Source: Pseudobdellovibrionaceae bacterium (GTDB taxonomy: Bacteria > Bdellovibrionota > Bdellovibrionia > Bdellovibrionales > Bdellovibrionaceae). From it: DNA of 64,000 nucleotides. The DNA lies in assembly GCA_019637915.1 (NCBI GenBank), contig JAHBUV010000001.1, positions 558,001-622,000 of the forward strand. The letters are read 5' to 3'. A program made the position numbers and the translations under genes. The notes beneath the pieces were generated by a model. It did no database searches. It saw only the letters and a list, made by a program, of their open reading frames with translations, and was not told the DNA's origin. Shown here piece by piece: positions 40,423 through 48,923 of the stretch (positions within the stretch are counted from its first letter, which is position 1; every line of letters begins with the position of its first letter).

Positions 40423-42376
40423 CGGAGGTTTGGGAAAGGCTCGCTTTGGTTTTCACCCAGAGGCGCTCTTGTTGATTCACAAATTCCAGCGGCAGGCGGT
40501 CGTTGAATTTCAGGAAGAAATCTTGATGGGAGGCCACTTCCTGTTCCCAGCGGCGCAGGTCCAGCGAGGTGACGCGCGCGAATTGCTCCGCGGAGAAATC
40601 CAGGCCCGACCAGTCGAGGTCCTCGTAACGGGGCATGGCGCCGAAGATCGTCGCTTGCGCGCCGCCTTGGCCGTCCACGCGGGAGAACATCCATTTCAGG
40701 ACACGCATGTTCTGACCGAAACCGGGCCACATGAAACGACCTTCCTCGTCCTTGCGGAACCAGTTGACGATGAAGATCGACGGCACCCGCGCCGCGCGGT
40801 CCTTCATCTTCAGCCAGTGCGTGAAGTAATCGCCCATGTTGTAACCGCAGAACGGCAACATCGCCATGGGATCCCGGCGCACGACACCCACCTGGCCCGT
40901 CGCGGCCGCGGTGGTTTCGGAACCGATCGTCGCCGCGAAGTACACGCCGCTCTCCCAGGATTCCGGCTGGAACACCAAAGGAACGGTGTCGGCGCGGCGA
41001 CCGCCGAAGATGAGGCCCGAGATCGGCACGCCGGCCGGATTCTCCATGTTCTCGTCGGCCGAGGGACATTGCGCGGCCGACACCGTGAAGCGCGAGTTCG
41101 GATGGGCGGCGGGACGGCCGCAACCCGGCGTCCATTCCCGACCCTGCCAGTCGGTGAGTTTTTCCGGCGGCAGGTCCGTCAAACCTTCCCACCACACGTC
41201 GCCGTCTTCCGTCAGCGCGACGTTCGTGAAGATCGTGTTCTTCTCGATGGTGCGCAAGGCATTGGGATTGGTCTTCAAAGACGTGCCCGGGGCCACGCCG
41301 AAGTAACCGGCCTCGGGATTGATGGCGCGAAGCACGCCCTCGCGGTCCACTTTCAACCAGGCGATGTCGTCGCCGATGGTGCTGACCGTCCAGCCGTCGA
41401 GCTCCTTCGGCGGAATGAGCATGGCGAAGTTCGTCTTGCCGCAGGCGCTGGGGAAAGCGGCGGCCATGTACTTCTTCTCGCCCTGGGGATTCCGCACGCC
41501 CAGGATCAGCATGTGCTCGGCGAGCCAGCCCTCGTCGCGGCCCATGGTCGAAGCGATGCGCAAGGCGAAGCACTTTTTGCCCAGCAAAGCATTGCCGCCG
41601 TAACCCGAACCGAAGGACCAGATCGAACGCTCTTCCGGGAAATGCACGATGTACTTCTGATCGGCGTTGCACGGCCAGGCCACATCGGCCTGACCCGCGG
41701 CGAGGGGCATCCCCACCGAGTGCACGCAACGCACGAACTCGCCGCGGCCCAGGGCCTGCAAGGCGGCGCGACCCATGCGGGTCATGATGCGCATGTTGGC
41801 GACGACATAAGGCGAATCGGAGATTTCCACGCCGAACTGCGAGATCGGCGAACCCAAAGGGCCCATGCAGAAGGGAATGACGTACAGGGTGCGGCCGCGC
41901 ATGCAGCCGTCGAACAGACCGCCCAAAGTGGCGCGCATCTCCGCCGGGGCCGTCCAGTTGTTGGTGGGACCGGCGTCCTCTTTCTTCTCGGAGCAGATGA
42001 AGGTGCGGTCCTCGACGCGGGCGACGTCGCTCGGATCCGACCAGGCCAGGTAGGAGCCCGGGCGTTTCACGGGATTCAGGGCCTTCAGCGTGCCCTTCTG
42101 CACCATCAGGTCCAGCATCCGGCGGTTTTCCTCTTCGGAGCCGTCGCACCAGTGGATGGCATCCGGCTTGGTGAGGGCGGCGATCTCCGACACCCAGGCG
42201 AGCAGAGCCTCGTTGTCGACCGTCATGGTGTTGTGAACCGGAATGCTCTTCATCTCTTTTTCCTTCCGACGCGATTCGATCTTCTGGATCCGATACTGGT
42301 ACAAGGTCACGCCGACGACGATGAAACCGAAGATCACGACGGAAATCATCATGCCGAAATAAATCACGATGGACAT
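40409..42376 (-). CDS. pckG: GTP-dependent phosphoenolpyruvate carboxykinase with an N-terminal membrane anchor
   Basis: A 655-residue protein. The GTP-PEPCK core is clear: [13 protein letters not shown] (kinase-1a loop), [46 protein letters not shown]. It converts oxaloacetate and GTP to PEP, CO2 and GDP. Unusually, the first 41 residues contain a strong transmembrane segment ([19 protein letters not shown]) and a basic linker (SRRKEKE). GGGAGG six bases before the ATG at 42376 supports translation of this extension. A second start at 42253 (MKSIPVHN, with AGGA upstream) would give the usual soluble enzyme. It begins one base after tcdA's stop. Confidence 0.93.
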   Translation of the reverse strand: MSIVIYFGMMISVVIFGFIVVGVTLYQYRIQKIESRRKEKEMKSIPVHNTMTVDNEALLAWVSEIAALTKPDAIHWCDGSEEENRRMLDLMVQKGTLKALNPVKRPGSYLAWSDPSDVARVEDRTFICSEKKEDAGPTNNWTAPAEMRATLGGLFDGCMRGRTLYVIPFCMGPLGSPISQFGVEISDSPYVVANMRIMTRMGRAALQALGRGEFVRCVHSVGMPLAAGQADVAWPCNADQKYIVHFPEERSIWSFGSGYGGNALLGKKCFALRIASTMGRDEGWLAEHMLILGVRNPQGEKKYMAAAFPSACGKTNFAMLIPPKELDGWTVSTIGDDIAWLKVDREGVLRAINPEAGYFGVAPGTSLKTNPNALRTIEKNTIFTNVALTEDGDVWWEGLTDLPPEKLTDWQGREWTPGCGRPAAHPNSRFTVSAAQCPSADENMENPAGVPISGLIFGGRRADTVPLVFQPESWESGVYFAATIGSETTAAATGQVGVVRRDPMAMLPFCGYNMGDYFTHWLKMKDRAARVPSIFIVNWFRKDEEGRFMWPGFGQNMRVLKWMFSRVDGQGGAQATIFGAMPRYEDLDWSGLDFSAEQFARVTSLDLRRWEQEVASHQDFFLKFNDRLPLEFVNQQERLWVKTKASLSQTSAANP

Positions 42377-42377
42377 C

Positions 42378-43220
42378 TCAAGCCTCCCCGACGATCTGCC
42401 GCACCACCCAGGAGGCGGCGACCAGGCCGAACGTGCCCGTCACGAAACTGGCCGTGCCGTAAATGACGTTGCGGTGCTCGCAGGAATGCAGATCGTTCTG
42501 TTTCTGCGGGCAGACGCATTTGAAACCTTCACCCTTGTCGTACTTGAGCACGACCGGTTCCCGCGGCGCCTCGTCGGAGAACACGCAAGGGATGCCGAAG
42601 AATTTCTCCTCGGGGAAAGCGTGCTTCTGGCGCAGGATCTTGCGCACCTGCTGGGCCATGGGATCCACCGTGGTCTGCGCGAGGTCGACGAGCCGCACGC
42701 GCAAGGGATCGAATTTGGCGGCGGACCCGGCGCTGGTGATGACCTTGATGCCGCGCTCGCGGCAGGTCGCCAGCAAATGGCATTTCGCCGTGAGGTTGTC
42801 GATGGCGTCGATGATGTAATCCGGCCGGAGGGCGAGGATGCTCTCGGCGTTTTCCTGGTTGTAGAACACCGGCAAAGCGTCGACGCGGGCCTGGGGATTG
42901 ATCTTGCGCAGGCGCTCCGCCATGATGTCGGATTTCTTGCGGCCGACCAGGCCCTGCAGGGCGTGCAGCTGGCGGTTGGCGTTGGTGATGCAGATGTCGT
43001 CGAAATCGACGACGGTCAGACGACCCACGCCGGAACGGGCCAGGGACTCCGCCGCCCAGGAGCCGACGCCGCCCAGGCCGATGACCATGACGTGGGAATT
43101 GAAAAGGCTCTTCATCGCCTCGTCGCCGACCAGACGGCCCATGCGGTCGAAACGGCGGTGCAGAACGTATTCGCTCTCCACCGGCTGCGGAAGAGAGGGC
43201 GCGGGATTCAGTGTTTCCAT
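42378..43220 (-). CDS. tcdA: tRNA threonylcarbamoyladenosine dehydratase
   Basis: A 280-residue E1-like (ThiF/MoeB) protein of the TcdA/CsdL type: [14 protein letters not shown], the nucleotide loop [53 protein letters not shown], and two CxxC-like pairs (VCPQKQ, SCEHRN). It activates the carbamoyl carboxylate of t6A37 with ATP to form cyclic t6A in tRNAs. A C-terminal hydrophobic segment ([15 protein letters not shown]) is normal for the family. pckG follows after one base. Confidence 0.92.
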   Translation of the reverse strand: METLNPAPSLPQPVESEYVLHRRFDRMGRLVGDEAMKSLFNSHVMVIGLGGVGSWAAESLARSGVGRLTVVDFDDICITNANRQLHALQGLVGRKKSDIMAERLRKINPQARVDALPVFYNQENAESILALRPDYIIDAIDNLTAKCHLLATCRERGIKVITSAGSAAKFDPLRVRLVDLAQTTVDPMAQQVRKILRQKHAFPEEKFFGIPCVFSDEAPREPVVLKYDKGEGFKCVCPQKQNDLHSCEHRNVIYGTASFVTGTFGLVAASWVVRQIVGEA

Positions 43221-43231
43221 CCGTCCTCGAT

Positions 43232-44011
43232 TTACAGTTGAAAAAGGCGTCGAAAATTCGAGGCGGTGATATCAAGGATTTCGCCGGGAGTCACCCCCCG
43301 CAAATCGGCAATGGCCCGGGCCACGTGCCAAAGGGCGGAGGGCGGGTTTTTTCCCCCTTGAAAGGCCGGCGGAGGCTGGTCGGGGCTGTCGGTCTCGATC
43401 AGTAAAAATTCCAAAGGCATCTGCCGGACGGCCTGGTGCAGCTTGCCGTTGTCGGGCCGGGCCACGGGGCCGCCCACCGACAGGAAGAGGGAGCGCGACA
43501 GGAAATCCTGCGCCTTGTGCCAGGAGCCGTTGAAGGAGTGCACGAGGCCGCCCGCTTTCGGCAGGCCCCACAGGTCCATGATCTGCAAGGCCTCCTCATG
43601 GGCCTGCACGAGGTGCAGCACCACGGGCAGCTCGACGGCGGTGGCGAGTTCCAGCTGCTGCTGGAAAAAAGTGATCTGCTTGTCGCGGCTGTCCTTCATG
43701 ATGTGCGGACGGAAATCGAGACCGGTCTCCCCCAAGGCCATGGCGCGCGGGAGCTTCACCGCCAGGGCGTCCAGGGCGATCTCCAGAACCTCCTCGTCAT
43801 GGGCCGCCACGAAGTAAGGGTGCAACCCGAAGCACAGGCCGATGCGGCCCGGATGACGGGCCCGCAGTTTTTCCTGGGCCTCCCAGTCCTCGGGACCGAT
43901 CCCGCCCTGCAGGAAAAAACCAATGCCCGACTTCACGGCCTCCGCCAGAACCTGGTCGGCCTCCTGCCCCCAACGGGGATCCGCCAAATGCGAGTGCGCA
44001 TCAATCCACAT
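43232..44011 (-). CDS. tatD: TatD family deoxyribonuclease/metal hydrolase
   Basis: A 259-residue TIM-barrel metalloenzyme. MWIDAHSHLADPRW gives the HxH metal ligands, CFGLHPYFV a conserved His, ALGETGLDF the bridging Glu, PVVLHLVQAHEEAL and LVHSFNG further ligands, and LLIETDSPDQPP the final Asp. TatD-type proteins act as metal-dependent DNases or in RNA or D-Tyr-tRNA-related quality control. The start at 44011 matches the usual family N-terminus; longer in-frame starts lack support. Eleven bases separate it from tcdA. Confidence 0.9.
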   Translation of the reverse strand: MWIDAHSHLADPRWGQEADQVLAEAVKSGIGFFLQGGIGPEDWEAQEKLRARHPGRIGLCFGLHPYFVAAHDEEVLEIALDALAVKLPRAMALGETGLDFRPHIMKDSRDKQITFFQQQLELATAVELPVVLHLVQAHEEALQIMDLWGLPKAGGLVHSFNGSWHKAQDFLSRSLFLSVGGPVARPDNGKLHQAVRQMPLEFLLIETDSPDQPPPAFQGGKNPPSALWHVARAIADLRGVTPGEILDITASNFRRLFQL

Positions 44012-44172
44012 GCCCCGCAAAGTACGCCCTTCGTCCCGGGAATCAAAGCGGAAAACCCCGACTTTCATCATCCCCATGGCGCGCCGCCTTCCCGCCGGTC
44101 GTCCGGACCCTTGAAAAACCCGACTCATTTTTGGACGGGAAAATCCGATGCGGGGATGTGGAGGACACACTG

Positions 44173-45228
44173 ATGAGTCGCTCGTTCAAATTCGGATTCG
44201 ATGTGGTGATGGAAAAAGCCTCGATGCCCCGGCCCGTGGCCGTGAAGGCCTGGAGCTCCCTCGAGAAAATGGACAAAGGCGGCCCCCACAAGCCCTTCAA
44301 ATACCTGGCGGACGCCCTGTGCGGCCTGGCCCTCATCCGCCTCAACCCGAACCTGAAGTGCCCGGTTTCGCGTCCCGGCGCCAACGCCGGTTTCTGCGAC
44401 GAAGCCTGGCAGGCCCTGGATCCCCACTGGGAGCTGTGGCAGCGCGCCCAGGACCGCGTGCAATCCCTGCACGGCAAATCGAACAAGGTCGACGCACGCA
44501 CCTGCGCCGATTTCGAGAAGCGCTTCAACGGGTCCCTCGAGCACGCCATGACGCCGGAAGGGCTGGACCTGAAGGATCTCTGGGCGCTGATCGACACCGT
44601 CAACGACCTCGAGAGCCGCAAGAACTCCCCCCTGCTCTACAATTTCGGTTTGAAATTCACGCCCCAGTTCGTCGACCGCCTGCACGCGCTTTATTCCTTC
44701 CTGTTCCACCTGCGCTCGATCGTCGCGGTCGACTGGAACGCCCACGTCGACGACGCCACCCACGAGGCCGTCAAAGTCGACTCGATCACCGACTACGTCC
44801 CGAAGGCCGAGTACGTCGTCAACGACGCCCTTCTGTACTGGCACTTCAAAAAATTGAGCCAACCCTTCGTGGCCGGACGCAATTCCGACGTGAAAGTGGA
44901 GAAGCTGCTGGTGGAGCCCCTGCGCAGCGCCTTCAACCAGACCTCGCACAACGCCTGCTGCCTGATCGATCAGCTGCCGGCCTCTTTCCTGGAAAAGATG
45001 GGCCCGGCGGATCTCGAGGAAGCCCTCTACCACGTGCAGATGGATTGGCTGCTGGGAAGCCCGGCGGGACTGCTTTTCCGCATCCGCGAGGAGCTCTACG
45101 GCCTGCAAAACGGCTATGACCGGATCTTCTGGCGCGACGTCGAGGACGGCCCCAAGAAAAAGCCCTTCAATCTGTCGCTGTGTTTTGAATTGCGCGAATC
45201 CGACTGGCGCGTTTCGAAGGCCGCCTAA
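44173..45228 (+). CDS. Conserved-looking cytoplasmic protein of unknown function
   Basis: A 351-residue protein with no signal peptide, no transmembrane segment and no domain I recognise. It is mostly helical, with a Cys pair in HNACCLID and numerous Trp and Phe residues; LLYWHFKKLSQPF and LVEPLRSAFNQTSHNACCL look like core helices. The start at 44173 has GGAGG eight bases upstream; an upstream in-frame ATG at 44131 has none. It is divergent from tatD and its last bases overlap the convergent secreted-protein gene. Structure prediction would be the most informative test. Confidence 0.8.
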   Translation: MSRSFKFGFDVVMEKASMPRPVAVKAWSSLEKMDKGGPHKPFKYLADALCGLALIRLNPNLKCPVSRPGANAGFCDEAWQALDPHWELWQRAQDRVQSLHGKSNKVDARTCADFEKRFNGSLEHAMTPEGLDLKDLWALIDTVNDLESRKNSPLLYNFGLKFTPQFVDRLHALYSFLFHLRSIVAVDWNAHVDDATHEAVKVDSITDYVPKAEYVVNDALLYWHFKKLSQPFVAGRNSDVKVEKLLVEPLRSAFNQTSHNACCLIDQLPASFLEKMGPADLEEALYHVQMDWLLGSPAGLLFRIREELYGLQNGYDRIFWRDVEDGPKKKPFNLSLCFELRESDWRVSKAA

Positions 45229-45581
45229 GGACGGCCGCGGAGCGCGAAAGTCTCCTGCCGGATCTCGGCGATGTCGTCGCAGATGTCCGTCAGGTCCTTG
45301 TTGTCGTCGCAGGCGCGGTTGAGCTTGCTCTCGATGACGTCCCATCCCTCCGCCCACACCGAAGCTTCCTCCAGGTTGGCTTGCTTCAACAGGTTCAAGG
45401 ACGGGATCTCCACGATCTGTTCGGAGAGTTCCTTGAGATAGAATTTTTTCTGTTCCTCGTCCCAATCGCTGAACTCGTCATAGGACGCCATGCGGAAGGG
45501 CGGCTCGCGCTGGGCGGCCCCGGCGGGCCGCGCGACACCGAAACCCAGAAGCACCACCATCATCAGGCTGAAGATCCTCAT
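45225..45581 (-). CDS. Small secreted acidic protein
   Basis: A 118-residue protein with a signal peptide (about 1-23, ending RPAGAA) and an acidic helical mature part (FSDWDEEQKKFYLKELSEQ). Two cysteines close together (ACDDNKDLTDIC) could pair. Its start overlaps the stop of the 3D-domain gene by four bases (ATGA), so it is translationally coupled and may act with it in the periplasm. No family recognised. Confidence 0.75.
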   Translation of the reverse strand: MRIFSLMMVVLLGFGVARPAGAAQREPPFRMASYDEFSDWDEEQKKFYLKELSEQIVEIPSLNLLKQANLEEASVWAEGWDVIESKLNRACDDNKDLTDICDDIAEIRQETFALRGRP

Positions 45582-46438
45582 TGCACGCCTCCGCTGCCGT
45601 TCGCCGTTTGATCGTCATCGCGGTTTTTCGCCAGGTTGACCTGGGACGAAGTCCCGTTCATCGCCTCGCCGATGTCGGCTTTGGCCTGTTCCCAGCGGTC
45701 CGAACCGCGGCGGATCACCGAGAACTTTTTATGGCTGTCGCAATCGCTCTTGTCCACCATCCGCATGTCCTCGGGCCCGGAATGACCGAAGGGGTTTTGG
45801 GGATTCTTCGGGCCGACCAGGCCCGAGTAGGTGTCGAAGCGGTTCACGCCGCGGATCGCGGATCCGACGTCGGCGACGACGAAGTAGCCGGGATGCTCGA
45901 AGCTCTTGCCGTTGGGAAGCGTGATCTTCTTGCCGCGCAGGCTCGGCATGTCGATGATGTCGCCGGTGCGGTAGTAGCGCATGTCCGCCGCCACCGAGAC
46001 GTAAGGGATCAGGCAGGGGCCGCCGGCGCCCGTGGTGGTTTCGCAGTTTTTCGGGGGACGCTCGGTGCGACCCGTGTAACGGTAGATCTGCCCGTTGTTC
46101 AGGCGCCCCGAGCCCGTGCCGTAACCGGGAGCGCTGACGATGCGTTTGAACTCGGGGCACAGATCGCCCTTCGGGCAGTATTCACTCTGGGCCGGCGTGT
46201 AGTAAACGCTGGTCGTGGCGATGCTGCGGTCCGAGCAGAGAAAGCCGTCGCTTCTTTTTTTCGCGCGTTTCTTGCGCGCGGCCGTTTTCTTGCCGGCGAC
46301 GGAACGGCTCTTCTTCCACGAAGAGGACGTGGACTTCCGGGGGCGGGCCTCGGACGTCTCGGAAAGAAACGCGCCGGTGGCCGCGATCAGGATGGCCGAC
46401 AGGAACAGCATCAAGCGTCGTTGTTGTCTTCGTCTCAT
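45578..46438 (-). CDS. Exported protein with C-terminal 3D domain
   Basis: A 286-residue protein. A signal anchor (LMLFLSAILIAATGAFL) is followed by a Lys/Arg/Ser-rich stretch (KKSRSVAGKKTAARKKRAKK) and a cysteine-bearing domain. The C-terminal part (about 145-240), PYVSVAADMRYYRTGDIIDMP and YFVVADVGSAIRGVNRFD, matches the 3D domain, the three-Asp barrel found in MltA-type lytic transglycosylases and cell-wall proteins. I infer a cell-wall-related role. The start at 46438 has AAGGGC upstream. Coupled to a small secreted protein downstream. Confidence 0.8.
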   Translation of the reverse strand: MRRRQQRRLMLFLSAILIAATGAFLSETSEARPRKSTSSSWKKSRSVAGKKTAARKKRAKKRSDGFLCSDRSIATTSVYYTPAQSEYCPKGDLCPEFKRIVSAPGYGTGSGRLNNGQIYRYTGRTERPPKNCETTTGAGGPCLIPYVSVAADMRYYRTGDIIDMPSLRGKKITLPNGKSFEHPGYFVVADVGSAIRGVNRFDTYSGLVGPKNPQNPFGHSGPEDMRMVDKSDCDSHKKFSVIRRGSDRWEQAKADIGEAMNGTSSQVNLAKNRDDDQTANGSGGVQ

Positions 46439-46579
46439 GCCCTTGAGAAAAAGCAAAAGCAGGGCCAGACGAGGGCGAACTGGGGCCCTCTCGGCGTCGA
46501 AAGCTTGGGCAGCTGATGTCACATTCCACAGATTCCATCCGGCGGGATCAGAATGAGACGTCCCGCTTTCGAACGCTTC

Positions 46580-47080
46580 TCAGGAGGAACGGCGCAGGGT
46601 CAGGAAACCGAAAAGCCGGTGCTCGATGAAGTCCTCCTCCATCGGATCGCCGCAATCCGGGCAATCCACCGGCTCCGGCAGACGGGTGAAGGGCTTGCCC
46701 GGGTTCTCCGCCGATCCGGAACCGTAATGGACGCCGTCCTCGAAGAGCAGGGTCCTTTCGGCGTTGCACGAGGGGCAGACATAGGGGGCCTGCAGGGATT
46801 CCACCACCCCGCCCTTCGGCATGAAGCCGTGCACGTTGCGCAGCTGGTTCAGCAGCAGCATCGGGCACTGCCGCATTTTCACCTTGAGCCCGGGGGGCAG
46901 TTTCGCCGCCCATTGGATCCAGTTCGTCACGCCCACCGAGTTGATGAAGCTGAGTCCCTTCATGTCGAGAATGAGAGTTTGAGCGCCCGTCAGATCGTGA
47001 CGGAAGAGGGGGGCTTTTTCATCCAGGGGGCCTTCGATGACAAATTCGTGGGTGTCGCCATGAATTTTCGGGTTCGTCAC
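46580..47080 (-). CDS. STAS-like domain fused to a zinc ribbon
   Basis: About 166 residues starting at a GTG at 47080 (GAGG eight bases upstream); a GTG at 47089 is an alternative. The N-terminal part (about 1-90) resembles a STAS domain: LILDMKGLSFINSVGVTNWI, where the Ser of the phosphorylation loop is present. The C-terminal part has two CxxC knuckles (VCPSCNAE, DCPDCGDP) forming a zinc ribbon. STAS domains act as anti-sigma-factor antagonists or sensors; coupling to a ribbon is unusual to me. It is 21 bases downstream of the DedA gene. Confidence 0.72.
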   Translation of the reverse strand: MTNPKIHGDTHEFVIEGPLDEKAPLFRHDLTGAQTLILDMKGLSFINSVGVTNWIQWAAKLPPGLKVKMRQCPMLLLNQLRNVHGFMPKGGVVESLQAPYVCPSCNAERTLLFEDGVHYGSGSAENPGKPFTRLPEPVDCPDCGDPMEEDFIEHRLFGFLTLRRSS

Positions 47081-47101
47081 TCGAAGCACCTCGCTTTTTG
47101 G

Positions 47102-47842
47102 TTAGCGGTCGAGACCGGCCTGCTCCGCGGCGTTTTCCGCTTGATTGAGGATCGCCTCCGGAGCGACGTGCGCGCGCGCCAGTTGCCTGGCGCGGGCCCG
47201 GTCGCGGAGTTTGATGGCGATGACCACGATCAAGAGCGCGCCGAGAACGCCGAAGACGACCATTTTGAATTGTTTCAGAGCGCCCAGAATGTGCTCCCCG
47301 TAGTGGGCGATCAAAAGGACTTGGGTGGGCACGCTGATCAGCACGGCGAGGCCGTCGACCAGGGCGAACTTCCAGGGCGAGAACCGCAGGATCCCGCACA
47401 GCAGGTGACCGGGAAAACGCACGCCGGGCGTGAAACGGAAAATGCCCGTGGCGAGCATGCCGTACTTGCGCACGAAGGATTCGGCGCGCTCGAGCAACGC
47501 CGCCGAGAAAAAGCGCGACATGCGCGGATGGGTCACGAGGCGGCGGCCGTAACGGCGGCCGATCCAGTAAATCAGGAAGTCCGCGCCGAACACCGCCAGG
47601 GCGGCGACGATGGCCGCCTCGGTGGGGTTGACGACGGGGGCGCCGGGATACGGCGGCGGGAAAAGATCGGGATTCGCGCCCATGAAGGCGAGCAGTCCCG
47701 TGCTGAGCAGGGTGACCTCTTCCGGCAAGGGCAAACCGAAAGCCGACAGAAGCATCATGAGCACGACCGCGGTGTAGACCATCAGCGGTTGATAAGCGAA
47801 TTGGGACATCCAGATGAAAATTTCGTGCTGCGCGAATTCCAT
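47102..47842 (-). CDS. DedA family membrane protein
   Basis: A 246-residue integral membrane protein with about five to six hydrophobic segments. The DedA/SNARE-associated signatures are LLSAFGLPLPEEVTLLSTG with acidic residues in the re-entrant region and IFRFTPGVRFPGHLLCGIL. DedA proteins are implicated in recycling undecaprenyl phosphate or phospholipid flipping. The start at 47842 avoids overlap with the divergent pseudouridine-synthase gene; an ATG at 47932 would overlap it. The STAS-ribbon gene follows. Confidence 0.85.
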   Translation of the reverse strand: MEFAQHEIFIWMSQFAYQPLMVYTAVVLMMLLSAFGLPLPEEVTLLSTGLLAFMGANPDLFPPPYPGAPVVNPTEAAIVAALAVFGADFLIYWIGRRYGRRLVTHPRMSRFFSAALLERAESFVRKYGMLATGIFRFTPGVRFPGHLLCGILRFSPWKFALVDGLAVLISVPTQVLLIAHYGEHILGALKQFKMVVFGVLGALLIVVIAIKLRDRARARQLARAHVAPEAILNQAENAAEQAGLDR

Positions 47843-47908
47843 GCGATCATCTTTCACGAAGATGCGGGGCTTGAACAGCCCTTTCGCCCCGTGATATGGG
47901 CTTTTCCC

Positions 47909-48817
47909 ATGCGGAGCAACAAAATCCGGCATTTGATCGTGGCGAGCCCCGTCTCAGAAGATTTGAGCGAGGCTTTCACGTCGACGATCGCGGTTGAACT
48001 CCGACGGCGTCTGGACCTCGACGAAAGTTCAATCCATGAACTCTTCCGTCTCGGTGCCGTTTATTTGAACAAAAGCCGCCATCACGCCGACGCTCCGGTC
48101 CGGCCCGGCGATTACCTGCGCGTGCACACGGAGCCGCGACGTTACCAACGTCCCGCCGGTCTCGAGCGACGCATCCTCTGGCGGGACGAGCGCTGGCTGC
48201 TCCTGGACAAGCCGCCCGGCGTGCCCTGCCACCCGACTCTCGACAACGGCGTCGAGAACCTGCTGACGTGGCTCGCGGAAATCCTCGGCCGGAACGTGCA
48301 CATCACCCACCGCCTCGACGGTCCCACCTCGGGCTGCCTGATGTTCGCCTTCAGTGCCCGCGACGCCGGACGTTTCAACAAGCTGATGCTGAAAGATCAG
48401 GTGAGCAAAGAGTACGAAGCCCTCGTCGAAGGCGAGTTCACGCGCACGGGACCGGTCACGCATTGGATGAAAAAAGGCCTTTGGGCGCCGCGCGAGGTGC
48501 GCGACGCGGATTTCGAGGACTCCCTGGAGTGCCGTTTGGACGTGCTGAGCGCCGCCCCCCTGAAGGGCGGCCTGTCGCGCCTGCGATTGCGATTGCACAC
48601 CGGGCGCACCCATCAGATCCGCGCCCAGATGGCGGCTTTGGGTCATCCCGTCTGGAACGATCAATTGTACGGAGCCCGCCCGCGGCGGGAAGAAGAGGTG
48701 ATCGGTCTGCGCGCCTGCGTCCTGGTCTTTCGCGATCCCGATCAGGGCGGCCTGGTGCGGAGCGAGGCGCCGGCCCGCTGGCGGGAGCTTTTTCCCGACT
48801 TGGATCTCACGGATTGA
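47909..48817 (+). CDS. RluA family pseudouridine synthase
   Basis: A 302-residue protein. An S4-like N-terminal region (ELFRLGAVYLNKSRH) precedes the RluA catalytic domain: LLLDKPPGVPCHPT, HITHRLDGPTSGCLMFA with the catalytic Asp, FNKLMLKDQVSKEYEALV, and RTHQIRAQMAALGHPVWND. It isomerises uridine to pseudouridine in rRNA or tRNA; the specific site cannot be assigned. The ribosome-binding site is weak. Divergent from dedA, with a 66-base gap; the 3' end overlaps a tiny antisense ORF. Confidence 0.88.
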   Translation: MRSNKIRHLIVASPVSEDLSEAFTSTIAVELRRRLDLDESSIHELFRLGAVYLNKSRHHADAPVRPGDYLRVHTEPRRYQRPAGLERRILWRDERWLLLDKPPGVPCHPTLDNGVENLLTWLAEILGRNVHITHRLDGPTSGCLMFAFSARDAGRFNKLMLKDQVSKEYEALVEGEFTRTGPVTHWMKKGLWAPREVRDADFEDSLECRLDVLSAAPLKGGLSRLRLRLHTGRTHQIRAQMAALGHPVWNDQLYGARPRREEEVIGLRACVLVFRDPDQGGLVRSEAPARWRELFPDLDLTD

Positions 48818-48878
48818 CGTAGAAGATCACCAGGCCGGCCACGAGAAAAAACAAGGTGATCAAAGGAACGTGTTTCAT
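48807..48878 (-). CDS. 23-residue putative membrane peptide
   Basis: A 23-codon ORF preceded by GGGGG six bases upstream; the peptide MKHVPLITLFFLVAGLVIF plus four residues could form a single transmembrane helix. It lies downstream of the RlmL-like gene on the same strand and overlaps the convergent pseudouridine-synthase gene by 11 bases. No family known; support is the ribosome-binding site and hydrophobicity. Confidence 0.4.
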   Translation of the reverse strand: MKHVPLITLFFLVAGLVIFYVNP

Positions 48879-48923
48879 CGCAAACCCCCGCCCTTCAAGT
48901 CTAGGGGCGACGGGGTCCCGCAA

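Noticed and set aside
45581-46516. Plus-strand frame of 311 codons
   Set aside because: Antisense to the 3D-domain gene; composition is typical of a GC-rich shadow frame.
46553-47908. Long N-terminal extension of the pseudouridine synthase frame
   Set aside because: It is antisense to the STAS-ribbon and DedA genes; the enzyme starts at 47909.
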